Source: an uncultured Prevotellaceae bacterium
GTDB lineage: Bacteria > Bacteroidota > Bacteroidia > Bacteroidales > Bacteroidaceae
Length of the DNA stretch: 64,000 nt
Direction: 5' to 3'
Assembly (NCBI GenBank): GCA_900321965.1
Contig: ONYA01000003.1
Span: 1 to 64,000 of the forward strand
Below the pieces are notes generated by a model. The model was not told the origin of the DNA and made no database searches. It saw only the letters and a list, made by a program, of their open reading frames with translations. The translations under genes and the position numbers were made by a program. Position 1 is the stretch's first letter, and each line of letters starts with the position of its first letter. Shown piece after piece: positions 40,480-49,750 of this stretch.

Positions 40480-41142
40480 AGGGATCGACGAAGTCAATTC
40501 AACGGAATTACGATAACCAACAGCGATGATGGCATCAAGATTATATAGCAGAACGCCCTGTTCATCGCAATTGTCCGACGGAATTCGAATTTTTCGAATT
40601 GCTGTGGACAATTGCACTTCACCACTCTCGTCAATCTGAGTCAGATGATAGTTAATCGTTGAAAGAGCAACGTTGAACAACTCAGACATTCGCTTCTGAG
40701 AAAGCCAAAATGTATCCTGACTGAAAAGCACGTTCACATTCACCCTACCTGTGCTCGAACGATAGATCAAGACATTACCCTCAAAGCTTGTTGCCAACTT
40801 CTGAGAGTTCATTTTACTGGTGAAATATTCCTTAGCAGCTTTTACAATAGGTTTCTTCTGGTCAGCGTCCAAGGCTATTGCCACACAGGCAGTTCTTGAC
40901 AGTCTGATGGATTTAACTTGTCGATAGCCACCGTTATTCAGTTGCGCCATCTCCTCTATCTCCACCATGTGCTCCTTTAGGTCTAAGCCCTTCTCTTGCT
41001 GCAACTTCTGGTAACCCATGAGTCGAGCTAACTTGCGTGAGTTCCACCACTCACGACCTTCACCATCCGTCTCTTTGATAGCATCAAAGGGCGACTGCAT
41101 CTCTTCGGGTGAGAACATCTCTATTTCGTTTATATTGTCCAT
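40474..41142 (-). pseudogene. Chimeric DinD/RhuM-like remnant truncated at the attachment repeat
   Basis: A 222-codon frame joins two normally separate families. The first half (FDAIKETDGEGREWWNSRKLARLMGYQKLQ...HMVEIEEM...IRLSRTACVAIALDADQKKPIVKAAKEYF) is DinD-like but lacks the central segment after the Trp-rich start. The second half (EGNVLIYRSSTGRVNVNVLFSQDTFWLSQKRMSELFNVALSTINYHL...DEQGVLLYNLDAIIAVGYR) is the N-terminus of a RhuM/Fic-type protein and breaks off at VGYR, where the attachment repeat begins, ending in NSVELTSSIPV. A TAACTTTG box at 41151-41158 supports the start at 41142. It is probably non-functional debris, though the frame is open. Confidence 0.65.
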
Positions 41143-41164
41143 ATCGTTTGCAAAGTTAATCCCA

Positions 41165-42259
41165 CTATTTAGAGAGAGGTTCACAATATGTTTTATTTAC
41201 TACCCGATCCCTCATTAGTTTCATATCAGTGAAGTTTCGGCTAATGTTCTGCACAAGATCAAGATAATTATCCGTTCCATCATCTTTCTTGTAAAAATAT
41301 GGTTTTACTGACACACAAAACCTATGCTCAAAGAGAGTATTGAGCAATGTCCTATCTGAATTACCGCAAGAATGTCCCATAATGCAAACCTGAAAAGGAC
41401 CAGATTCAATAAACTCAAGCATTTTTCGATAATTGTCCGTTTCTAGATACCTAATAGACTTTATATTGCGCAGACATTCATTGTCATTCAGATTCTTAAG
41501 CTTTTCAAAATCACAATCTAATTCATCCCCATATCCAAATATTACGCTATTTGCATCATCCAAACATCCATGAATATGGTTGACCTGCATTTTTGATGTA
41601 GAATCTACGTATTGTTGTTCTGTTTTAGTATAATTGAAACTCAATAACATGATATTATTCGGTGCAAAATCTTTAGAATAACTGCTACCTGAATAATTAA
41701 GATTTGCCACAGCTATTTCCTTTTTTTTAATTGGTCGATATAATTTATCTTTGATAGAGGGAATGACATCAACTTCCTTTTTTTCTTCTATTTTAAGGTA
41801 ATCTATGAGCATTGCCTTCAGATAGTCCAACTGGAAATTAAGAATCTTTGGATCCAACTTCTGCAAATTTCCTACTACAGGAAAAGTCTGTTGAACGAGT
41901 AGTGAGTAATACTCATTTTCAATATCCACCCAGCCCTTTGTTTCAATACTTTTAATAATCTTATCAAAGAAAGTGTAAAACTTTGATTTAAATCTTTCTG
42001 TGTCTTTGATTATAGACTGAACAACATCTTTTCCTGGTATTCTTTGGAAGACTCGAGGCAATTGAAAGGCAAATATATTCCAACAATTACTAGGATCTAT
42101 AATCTCAAATTTACACAAAGGGTCTTGGGAAATAACAGTAGTATTGCCGACAAAACCATCAACTCTCCTTTCCCAATACCAGTTTATAAAATCTTCATAT
42201 CTGGTATTGAGGCCATGAGCCAAGTCGAACCCGTTTCCAATAAGTACTATCCTATTCAT
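41165..42259 (-). CDS. abiH: AbiH-family abortive infection protein
   Basis: 364 residues of the AbiH family, first found as a phage-resistance gene in Lactococcus. The N-terminal IVLIGNGFDLAHGLNTRYEDFINW is the family signature and suggests nucleotide binding. Further conserved points are LLSFNYTKTEQQYV, NHIHGCLDDANSVIFGYGDE and VCIMGHSCGNSDRTLLNTLF. The gene is strikingly A+T-rich compared with housekeeping genes here, consistent with transfer. It abuts hsdR with a 1-bp overlap, so it is the last full gene of the R-M transcript, a layout that provides a backup defence. Confidence 0.9.
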   Translation of the reverse strand: MNRIVLIGNGFDLAHGLNTRYEDFINWYWERRVDGFVGNTTVISQDPLCKFEIIDPSNCWNIFAFQLPRVFQRIPGKDVVQSIIKDTERFKSKFYTFFDKIIKSIETKGWVDIENEYYSLLVQQTFPVVGNLQKLDPKILNFQLDYLKAMLIDYLKIEEKKEVDVIPSIKDKLYRPIKKKEIAVANLNYSGSSYSKDFAPNNIMLLSFNYTKTEQQYVDSTSKMQVNHIHGCLDDANSVIFGYGDELDCDFEKLKNLNDNECLRNIKSIRYLETDNYRKMLEFIESGPFQVCIMGHSCGNSDRTLLNTLFEHRFCVSVKPYFYKKDDGTDNYLDLVQNISRNFTDMKLMRDRVVNKTYCEPLSK

Positions 42260-45200
42260 TACTCATCTTTATTTGGTTCTTCGAGAGGTTCCGCAACCAT
42301 TCTTGACGGTTTTAGACGCATTGAAACTTCCTTTGCCCTAGATAAAGCAGCCTCTCTTATCATCGGAGTATATGCTTCAATGATGTGTCGCCAGTCATTT
42401 AGCCCCATATCTGGATAACGAGTACCATAGAGTTCTGTCACTTCTCGTTGCAACTCCATATCGCTGATGTTAGCATCCATTTGCAGACGATTGTATATCA
42501 AGTTGCGAACATCCTTATCATCTTCTACATTCGCAAGTTTTGTGAATTTAAGTTTAGAAGTGCCGTTCTTCTTATAGTTCTCTACCTGATCAAGAACCTT
42601 CTTAAATACTTCCTCATCCCACTCTGGTGGATAACCTTCCTTGTAGATAAGGATTGTAAGCTGCGAAGCCAACTTGTTTCTCAGGTTGGTATTGTTAAGC
42701 CAGTCTGCATATACAGCTGTATCATCAATCAACAATTTGATCTTCTTGGCTAGTTCTATGCATCGCTCGTCTGCATATTCAAACTTGTGGTTATCTCTAA
42801 CCTCTGTCAAGACATCGAAGAAAGCCTTTTCCTCAAAGGTGATACCCAGTTCCTTGAACTTCTCGCTATCAACCTTCAGGTCTTTCAGTATCTGTTCCAG
42901 TTTATCAGTAAGTGTGCTTATCTTTTCTTCTACAATATTCACAACACCTGTTACCACACCCTCTGTTACCTCATTTGTGAAGGTCAGTTTATCGCGAGTA
43001 TTATAATCGTCAATAACCTTTTCAAGCATTATCTGGAATTTCTCTGCTTGAATCTTATTTGTCTTACTATAAGCTTTGATTGCTTTAGCCACCAACTTGC
43101 ACAGCAACTGGAACTTAGTAAATGGCATCTTAACATCTTCCAATTCATGAACAAATGTATCTCCGAAGATGTTTTCTTCTTCTCCCTCTTCAAAAAATCT
43201 TTCAACGCCACTGGCCAGGATAGCTTCTCGCACCATCTGCTCAACGTGTTTGTTCATGCTCTCAGCATCGTGTTCCGTAGCAGTCATTTTCATGACATAC
43301 GAACAGATGCCCATCATGCATTGACACCACATCACTTCCTCTTCTGAAAGTATGCCTGCAGGGCTGCATATGTTAAAGGCAGAACGAAGGCGCTTTACAT
43401 GCTCCTTAAATCGTTTCATGAATGACACCTCGCCTTTCTTCTCTACTGTGTTTGCCAAGATATACTCAGCGGCTTCTTGCAAGAACTGGAGACGAGCGAG
43501 GTCATTAGTGCCAAAGAATGGTGTAAAATCTAACTTTGAGAGCAGTTCTTTCGACAGCTGTAATTGATTCTGCAAAATCCCGTGTGCAACGTCTAGATCT
43601 TCGCCAGGAGTTACTTCGCCGCCATACTTTTTCATGGCTTTCTTCATTTCCTCACGGATTCCGATATAGTCGATGACGAAGCCATATTCCTTATCCTTAA
43701 ACCTACGATTCACACGCGATATAGTTTGTATCAGCGTATGTTTCGACAGAGGCTTGTCATTATATAGCAACGTCAGACTTGGCACATCAAAGCCTGTTAC
43801 CCACATATCGACTACGATAGCAATGCGGAAGTTTGATTTTTCTGACTTGAATTCTGTATCCAAGAACTTTCGATATTCCTTGCTGGCTCCACCTCCCAAC
43901 AATTGATAGAGTTCCTTTTCATCGTCCTTGTCGGTAGTCATTACCATGTTTACGAAGGCAACGTCATTCAGCTTCTCTTTCTCGTCTGCTGTCAGAGCGA
44001 GTTCGTTCAAAGCCTTCTTCTTCTCAAACCACAAGGGCATCTGCTCACGCATTTTCTTATAGAGTTTGAAAGCAGTAGGTCTGTCAATACAGGTTATCAT
44101 AGCCTTCTGCAAGCGATCAATACCCTCTGTACGTTTTGTGTAGTCAGCAATAATGTCCTTTGCCACTCTCTCCAATACATCATCATCACCAATGATAACC
44201 TGCATGCTCGACATTGCAGCCTTGCTCTTGGCTATATCTTCTGGAGTTGCGCCTTCGTCAGCACACATACGGTAGTAGGCTTCCACCTTCTCTGCCTGTT
44301 CCTTATTCATAAATACACGAGCCAAGCGTGGGTCATACTTGATAGGAACAGTAATGCCATCAGCTTCTGACTCTTGCATGGTGTATTGGTCGACCACCTG
44401 ACCAAACACATGAACAGTTTCGTCAATTGGTGTACCTGTAAATCCTACATAAGTAGCGTTTGGCAGCGCATCACGAAGATACTTTGCAAAGCCATAAGTC
44501 ACCTTAGCACCTATCTTCTCGTCATTGGCAAACGTCTCGCTATTTTTGCTTCTTGTGCCATCATTGATAACCAAGTGTGTGCCAAGATTATTCTGAGTTC
44601 TATGGGCTTCGTCACTCATACAGATGACGTTGCTACGTTCTGTCAGCAGTCCTGTTGACTCAGCAAACTTCTGTATAGTGGTAATATAGATGCCACCTGA
44701 CTTTCTCAGCGTCATCTCATTGGCAAGTTCCTGACGACTCTCAAACACCTTGACTGCTTCATCTTCCAAGAATCGCTTGGAGCGTCCAAACAGCTTACCA
44801 CTTTGAGTCTCCAAATCTTCACGGTCAACAATGATCAATATCGTTGGGCTACCCAGTTGTGACTTGCAGCGAAGAGCCAACTGACGAGCCAAAAACAGCA
44901 TGGTGTATGTCTTACCGCATCCAGTAGCACCAAAGTATGTACCACCTTTACCATCACCACCAACACTACGCAGATGTTGCAGTATGTGGTCTCTCAGTTT
45001 TCTGGTAGCAAAGAATTGCGGATAGCGACAAACTATCTCTGTCGTATCATCTTCTTTCGACGGGTCAGGAAAATACACATAGTCACGAAGCACCTCCAAC
45101 AGTCTTGTTGGCGACAAGGCACCTTTTACGAGTGTTCTGAGTGTGTCAAGTCCCTTGCCTGCCTTGTCCTCATTCTCCACCTTCTTCCATTCATAGAAGA

Positions 45201-45822
45201 ATTCAAATGGAGTGAAAGGAGTGCCAAGGGCATTCTTTGCTCCATCACTGATTACAGCAAGTGCGCAATAGCGAAGCAAAGAAGGAATATCCCTCATATA
45301 TCGAGTGCATATCTGGGTGTGTGCGTCCCTTATGGTAGCATTAGCTTTTGTGGGATTCTTAAGTTCGATGATGCAGACAGGAATACCATTCACAAAGAGT
45401 AGAATATCAGGACGGCGATTCTCCTGACCTTGCTCCATCACGAATTGGTTTACACAACGGAATATATTACGATTAGGATGCTCAAAGTCGATGTACTCCA
45501 TGCGGAAAGGAGTATCACGATTGTCGCTATAGGTAAAGTCGTAGCCATCACGATATAGCAGGAAGGCATTCTGACAGGCATAGTAGTCGTTCTGGCCACC
45601 AACGTTCCTGAGGTTTGCCACCACGTTATCCATCTCAGCCTCTGTCAGTCCTTTCTTGGCATACTGAGCATTGAGGAATGTTCGCAAATCCTCTTCAATC
45701 AGAGGGGCTGTGAACTTTCGATGCAGCTCATCGCCAAAGGTATACTGCCATTGAGCATCTTGCAACAGCTCTATGGTAGCTTCCTCAAACTGACTTTCAT
45801 AATATTTTCCTTTGTTCGCCAT
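42259..45822 (-). CDS. hsdR: Type I restriction endonuclease subunit R
   Basis: Motor and nuclease subunit of a type I R-M system; translocates DNA by ATP hydrolysis and cuts unmodified DNA. The 1187 residues begin with the HSDR_N nuclease (RRPDILLFVNGIPVCIIELKNPTKAN: PD...ExK, near 145-165), then a SF2 helicase with FGATGCGKTYTMLF (Walker A, near 300), MSDEAHRTQ (motif II), YVGFTGTPID (III) and TISRVNRRFKDKEYGFVIDYIG (VI), and a long helical C-terminus for binding the methylase. All motifs are intact. Order on the minus strand is hsdM, hsdS, a small ORF, hsdR. Confidence 0.96.
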   Translation of the reverse strand: MANKGKYYESQFEEATIELLQDAQWQYTFGDELHRKFTAPLIEEDLRTFLNAQYAKKGLTEAEMDNVVANLRNVGGQNDYYACQNAFLLYRDGYDFTYSDNRDTPFRMEYIDFEHPNRNIFRCVNQFVMEQGQENRRPDILLFVNGIPVCIIELKNPTKANATIRDAHTQICTRYMRDIPSLLRYCALAVISDGAKNALGTPFTPFEFFYEWKKVENEDKAGKGLDTLRTLVKGALSPTRLLEVLRDYVYFPDPSKEDDTTEIVCRYPQFFATRKLRDHILQHLRSVGGDGKGGTYFGATGCGKTYTMLFLARQLALRCKSQLGSPTILIIVDREDLETQSGKLFGRSKRFLEDEAVKVFESRQELANEMTLRKSGGIYITTIQKFAESTGLLTERSNVICMSDEAHRTQNNLGTHLVINDGTRSKNSETFANDEKIGAKVTYGFAKYLRDALPNATYVGFTGTPIDETVHVFGQVVDQYTMQESEADGITVPIKYDPRLARVFMNKEQAEKVEAYYRMCADEGATPEDIAKSKAAMSSMQVIIGDDDVLERVAKDIIADYTKRTEGIDRLQKAMITCIDRPTAFKLYKKMREQMPLWFEKKKALNELALTADEKEKLNDVAFVNMVMTTDKDDEKELYQLLGGGASKEYRKFLDTEFKSEKSNFRIAIVVDMWVTGFDVPSLTLLYNDKPLSKHTLIQTISRVNRRFKDKEYGFVIDYIGIREEMKKAMKKYGGEVTPGEDLDVAHGILQNQLQLSKELLSKLDFTPFFGTNDLARLQFLQEAAEYILANTVEKKGEVSFMKRFKEHVKRLRSAFNICSPAGILSEEEVMWCQCMMGICSYVMKMTATEHDAESMNKHVEQMVREAILASGVERFFEEGEEENIFGDTFVHELEDVKMPFTKFQLLCKLVAKAIKAYSKTNKIQAEKFQIMLEKVIDDYNTRDKLTFTNEVTEGVVTGVVNIVEEKISTLTDKLEQILKDLKVDSEKFKELGITFEEKAFFDVLTEVRDNHKFEYADERCIELAKKIKLLIDDTAVYADWLNNTNLRNKLASQLTILIYKEGYPPEWDEEVFKKVLDQVENYKKNGTSKLKFTKLANVEDDKDVRNLIYNRLQMDANISDMELQREVTELYGTRYPDMGLNDWRHIIEAYTPMIREAALSRAKEVSMRLKPSRMVAEPLEEPNKDE

Positions 45823-45827
45823 AATCT

Positions 45828-46049
45828 TTAATATCTTTTATTCATTCCTCCAAAAGGGGTAGAAATCGCATGAACAGAATTTTCAGTCTTAATTGGCCTA
45901 GATTTCTTTTTTCCGTTACTTTGACCACGCCTCATACTTGCTCTAATTTCTTTAGCTTCTTCCTTATATTTATATGAAGAGCCAAATACCCTCATTATGC
46001 TTGAGCCGCGAACGAGTTTTTTACGAAGCCTTCTTTTATAATTGCCCAT
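45828..46049 (-). CDS. Small very basic protein between hsdS and hsdR
   Basis: 73 residues, about a third Lys or Arg (NYKRRLRKKLVRGSS, ASMRRGQSNGKKKSRPIK), without a membrane segment or recognised domain. It starts 4 bp after the hsdS stop and ends 5 bp before the hsdR start, so it is embedded in the R-M operon. The strong positive charge suggests nucleic-acid binding or an R-M accessory or assembly role; this is inference. It could also be a decayed gene piece, but spacing favours a real one. Confidence 0.65.
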   Translation of the reverse strand: MGNYKRRLRKKLVRGSSIMRVFGSSYKYKEEAKEIRASMRRGQSNGKKKSRPIKTENSVHAISTPFGGMNKRY

Positions 46050-46053
46050 AGTC

Positions 46054-47172
46054 TTAGCTATTAATTACATGTTGTAACAATGCTGGGCAGACTTCTCGTG
46101 AGAGTCTGTCTGCTTCTGCTGCTATTTGCTTGGCTTCATTGGCGCACTTGTAGATGTTTACAATGGCACGCTGAACGTCGAGAGGGGGAATTGGAATTGA
46201 TAATCTTTGCATATCTGGGAAATTGAAATTTTCTCTAGCACTTCCCCATGAATGAAATCTCGCATATCTGTCAATTTCCTTACGTCTGCAATAAAGGTGC
46301 AAATATTCAGGAATAATCTTTTCTTGATTGATAGAGAAAACACAATAAATAGGTGATACGATTATTGGATTCTCTTCTTTATTTAAACATAATGCGAGAC
46401 AACGCCATGTATCAGTAGTTGGAACAAAAACAAATTGGTCTTTATATACCACTTTATAATTATCCAACTTATCAAAATCAACTCTAGATTGTGGTACTCT
46501 AAATTCTTTCTCTGTACTGACACCTCTTACGTTTTTACTCTGAAGTGTGTAATTTCTTTCAGTACATTCCTCAATATGCGGCCCAATCTCTTGTGCTGGA
46601 TATTTATGTTTTAACTCCTGTATATAGCTTTGGCAGAGTTGCATCAATGGAGCTGCTTTCGCTTCATTCTGCTCTTTGATTTCCCTAAATGCCTTCCATG
46701 CATTCACCACCTTCTGCTGTTCGGAAAGAGAAGGAAGAGGAATCAAAACACGCTGCATATCTTCCCAATTAAAGAATTCCGTAGCGCTTCCCCAAGAATG
46801 ATATCGTACCTGACGATCAAATTCGTCCCTCAAAAAGAAAATATACAAGAATGTAGGCTCCAATAACTCTTCATTAATGATTTTGAAATGAACATAATCT
46901 TCCGTAAAAATGAATATTTCATCTGAATCATTAAATCCCAAGCCTAAACGCTCACCATTTCTTGTTGTTCTTCTATTGAAAACAAAATGATTCTTATCAA
47001 CAACATGGAAGGTTGAGAGATTCCTCCCTGTCATATTGGCTTTTGTCTTTTGTATCAGTTTTGTGTTTGACACACCTCTGACATCATCCAGCCCATATTG
47101 CAGTGCTTCATTTCTTTCGTCACACTGCTCAATATAATCACCAAGCCTTACCCATTTCACCTTACTCTCCAT
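46054..47172 (-). CDS. hsdS: Type I restriction specificity subunit S
   Basis: Determines the DNA target of the methylase and endonuclease complex. The 372 residues hold two target-recognition domains of similar design: each has a C-D/T-ER-N start, a RGVS(N/T) turn, a RYHSWGSA.EFFNWEDMQRVLIPLP or RFHSWGSARENFNFPDMQRLSIPIP core, then a helical spacer (SLSEQQKVVNAWKAFREIKEQ and DVQRAIVNIYKCANEAKQ). The two halves resemble each other strongly, so the target is probably bipartite. The start at 47172 (MESKVKWVRLGDYIEQ) overlaps the end of hsdM by 11 bp. Confidence 0.93.
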   Translation of the reverse strand: MESKVKWVRLGDYIEQCDERNEALQYGLDDVRGVSNTKLIQKTKANMTGRNLSTFHVVDKNHFVFNRRTTRNGERLGLGFNDSDEIFIFTEDYVHFKIINEELLEPTFLYIFFLRDEFDRQVRYHSWGSATEFFNWEDMQRVLIPLPSLSEQQKVVNAWKAFREIKEQNEAKAAPLMQLCQSYIQELKHKYPAQEIGPHIEECTERNYTLQSKNVRGVSTEKEFRVPQSRVDFDKLDNYKVVYKDQFVFVPTTDTWRCLALCLNKEENPIIVSPIYCVFSINQEKIIPEYLHLYCRRKEIDRYARFHSWGSARENFNFPDMQRLSIPIPPLDVQRAIVNIYKCANEAKQIAAEADRLSREVCPALLQHVINS

Positions 47173-48745
47173 ACCCCAACACTTTAAAAGCATTTACAAG
47201 TGTAGCTTCATTCTCATCCCAACGCTTTTTAAGCGCATCAAACTGCTGACTCATCTGCGTGAGGGCTGACTGATAGTCTATCTCAGTATCTCTATCCACA
47301 AACTCTATATAACGGCTGGGAACAAGAGAGAAACCTTTCTCGCGGATTTCATCAAGATGGGCTGCATAATAGAGTTCTGGCTTGGCATAGTTCTCAGAAG
47401 CTGTTGTAGCCCAATCGAAGTATATCTTGCAGACATCTGCTATCTGCTCTTCAGACAATTTCACAAACTTCTTCTCGTAGATATTGTCATTCCACGTTCT
47501 GAGATCTACAAACAACACTTCCCCTTCACGATTGCGAAGCATGCGTCCATGACGAGGGCCACCCTTCTTGTTGTTGTTCAGAATCCAAAGAGTTACGCTA
47601 ATGTCTGTAGAGTAGAACATATTGCGAGGTAATACAATGATAGCCTCCACCTTGTCATTCTCTATCAGCTTCTGGCGAATCTCCTTTGTGTCATCGTCGT
47701 CAAGGGCACCATTGGCAAGTAAGAAACCTGCAACACCATTCTGAACATTCAGCTTGTTGAGCATGTGCAGAATCCATGCATAGTTGGCATTACTCGTAGG
47801 AGGGGTGCCATAACCTTTCCATCGAGGGTCGTTCTCAAAGTCGCCATAATCAGCATAACGCTTCAAATTGAAAGGAGGATTAGCCATGATGTAATCCACC
47901 TTGATATCTTTATGCTGGTCGTTAGAGAAAGTAGAGACAGCCCTGTCACCTAAATGATAGCTGATGCCACGAATGGCAAGGTTCATCTTTGCCAGACGAT
48001 AGGTTGCAGGCTCTGACTCCTGTCCATATACATTCACAGCCTGTGTATTTCCACCATGAGCCTCAATGAACTTGGTTGCCTGAACAAACATACCGCCAGA
48101 ACCGCAACAGGGGTCATAGACTGTACCATCGAAAGGCTCTATGAGGGATGCAATCAGTTCTACGATGCTATGAGGGGTATAGAACTCGCCTTCTTCCTTG
48201 TCAGCATTGATAGAGAAAGCCTGCAGGAAGTATTCATACACACGACCTATCAAGTCGTGTTCTACGAAGCGTTTAGGGTCTATCTTCTCTATCTCGTCAA
48301 CTACACTTTTCAGCACACCAGACTCCAGTTGTGTCTTGGTGAAAATCTGTTGTGGCAAAGCATTCTTCAACTTCGGCTCATTGTCATCGAGCATCTTGAT
48401 GGCAGTATCGAAAGCAACTGCCATACCCGTTGCAGGTGTCAGAATCAGGTTATCCCAGAACGTCTCTTCACTCAGGAAGAATACACCATCTTGCAGATAG
48501 TGCTGAGGACGTTTCAACTGCATTTCGATGAATCCTTCATCATCAATGCCCTGCTTCTTGAAGTCTTCACGAATCTTCTCCTGCTGCCCCTTGAATCGTT
48601 CACCAATGAACTTCAGGAACACCAATGTCAGCAGTAAGTCACGCTTATCCGTCATAGCAGCCCTACCACGCAGACTGTTACGACAGTTAAAGAGTATAGT
48701 CTCTAACGTCTCTTCCTTCTGAACTTTATTTAGTTTCTTTGCCAT
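47162..48745 (-). CDS. hsdM: Type I restriction-modification methylase subunit M
   Basis: N6-adenine methyltransferase subunit. The 527 residues have an HsdM N-terminal helical domain (about 1-140), GEFYTPHSIVELIASL, motif I VYDPCCGSGGMFVQA, and motif IV VDYIMANPPFNL, all intact, followed by GFLLANGALDDDDTKEIRQKLIENDKVEAIIVLPRNMFYSTDISVTLWIL. Its promoter carries the operator shared with two other island genes (48793-48807). It begins the hsdM-hsdS-orf-hsdR-abiH transcript. Confidence 0.96.
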   Translation of the reverse strand: MAKKLNKVQKEETLETILFNCRNSLRGRAAMTDKRDLLLTLVFLKFIGERFKGQQEKIREDFKKQGIDDEGFIEMQLKRPQHYLQDGVFFLSEETFWDNLILTPATGMAVAFDTAIKMLDDNEPKLKNALPQQIFTKTQLESGVLKSVVDEIEKIDPKRFVEHDLIGRVYEYFLQAFSINADKEEGEFYTPHSIVELIASLIEPFDGTVYDPCCGSGGMFVQATKFIEAHGGNTQAVNVYGQESEPATYRLAKMNLAIRGISYHLGDRAVSTFSNDQHKDIKVDYIMANPPFNLKRYADYGDFENDPRWKGYGTPPTSNANYAWILHMLNKLNVQNGVAGFLLANGALDDDDTKEIRQKLIENDKVEAIIVLPRNMFYSTDISVTLWILNNNKKGGPRHGRMLRNREGEVLFVDLRTWNDNIYEKKFVKLSEEQIADVCKIYFDWATTASENYAKPELYYAAHLDEIREKGFSLVPSRYIEFVDRDTEIDYQSALTQMSQQFDALKKRWDENEATLVNAFKVLGYGE

Positions 48746-48773
48746 ATTTACTTTATATTATTGTTTTCGTCTG

Positions 48774-48807
48774 CAAAGATAATTCTATTCTGTGCAAGTT
48801 TTCTGCA
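48774..48807 (-). promoter_or_regulatory. hsdM promoter with shared palindromic operator
   Basis: Minus-strand -7 box TATCTTTG (48774-48781), then 11 bp, then TGCAGAAAACTTGCA (48793-48807), a near-palindrome TGCAR-N5-YTGCA. The same arrangement stands before the 876-residue kinase and the DUF4268 gene. Confidence 0.75.
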
Positions 48808-48817
48808 TAGGTGGGGA

Positions 48818-49750
48818 TTATTTAATATTTCTTCTTCTATTATCTCTATCTTGTTGTTCAATTTCAAATTTTTGTTTTGCTCCATTCACTGCTTTGATAA
48901 CCATTTCTCGCATTTCTATTGCTGGTAAATTCTTACACCAATAAAGGATATCCAGCATATTATAGATTAAGCTTCTTACTAAATACGGAGCTTTATTGTC
49001 TTTTACATCAGAATCTGTTTTTGAACGATGGGAGCCAGGATTCGTGATCTCAACACAAGAATGTATAGCCCTTTGAATATATATGGGTATAATTTCTTCC
49101 ATATAACGCTGTCCCAACATTCTACTACATTCCGCCAGATTTGAACCATCGTGTTGTATAGAACAAAAGCCACGTTCATATAATCTTATCATAACATCAT
49201 TCATTATTTTGCGCACATCGTTAAGAACAGAATTGTTCTGCCATTCCTCATTCTCCAAGATTTTCAATATTCTTAAGAGATCGTGTCTGGACTCAGGCCA
49301 TGTATCAAATACAACCTGGTGCCGATGGACAATCTGAGTTTCTTCCTGCTGGTCAGCAGCGGAGATAATGTCTTCTATCAGATGATCGTCATCATCACCC
49401 TTCGAATAATACTTGTCAACCATATTCTCAAACATTTCATTTGAAATTAAATCCGGTTGGCCTGTAAAGACAAACATAGGAACGTAGCGGCGTGGCTTTA
49501 ATTCGTTAATACGATCACGGCAATAGCGCAAACCACTTAGATTAGGCACCTCATTAAGAGATTCCATTAGAACTTTTGCGTCAAGAACAACAGCAGACCA
49601 TTCTTCGAGATGCTTTTCAAATGTTTTCATACCTTCTTTCGCAAAGCGACATTTGGTAACCTCAAAACCATTCATCACCTCACAACGTTCCATCAACTCA
49701 CTCAGGAGTTCGTACTGGTCGTCTATCCAGAGTATTTTGTATTTATTCAT
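48818..49750 (-). CDS. Receiver-domain response protein with unknown output domain
   Basis: 310 residues. The first 125 form a receiver domain: acidic pair D10-D11 (KILWIDDQ), phospho-acceptor D57 (AVVLDAKV), T96 (MFVFTGQ) and K117 (KYYSKG). The remaining 185 residues are helical and match no DNA-binding family known to me (ETQIVHRHQVVFDTWPESRHDLLRILKILENEEW...LIYNMLDILYWCKNLP). Its start overlaps the 876-residue kinase gene by 8 bp, so the pair is cotranslated and is almost certainly a two-component system. The output may act by protein contact rather than on a promoter. Confidence 0.82.
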   Translation of the reverse strand: MNKYKILWIDDQYELLSELMERCEVMNGFEVTKCRFAKEGMKTFEKHLEEWSAVVLDAKVLMESLNEVPNLSGLRYCRDRINELKPRRYVPMFVFTGQPDLISNEMFENMVDKYYSKGDDDDHLIEDIISAADQQEETQIVHRHQVVFDTWPESRHDLLRILKILENEEWQNNSVLNDVRKIMNDVMIRLYERGFCSIQHDGSNLAECSRMLGQRYMEEIIPIYIQRAIHSCVEITNPGSHRSKTDSDVKDNKAPYLVRSLIYNMLDILYWCKNLPAIEMREMVIKAVNGAKQKFEIEQQDRDNRRRNIK

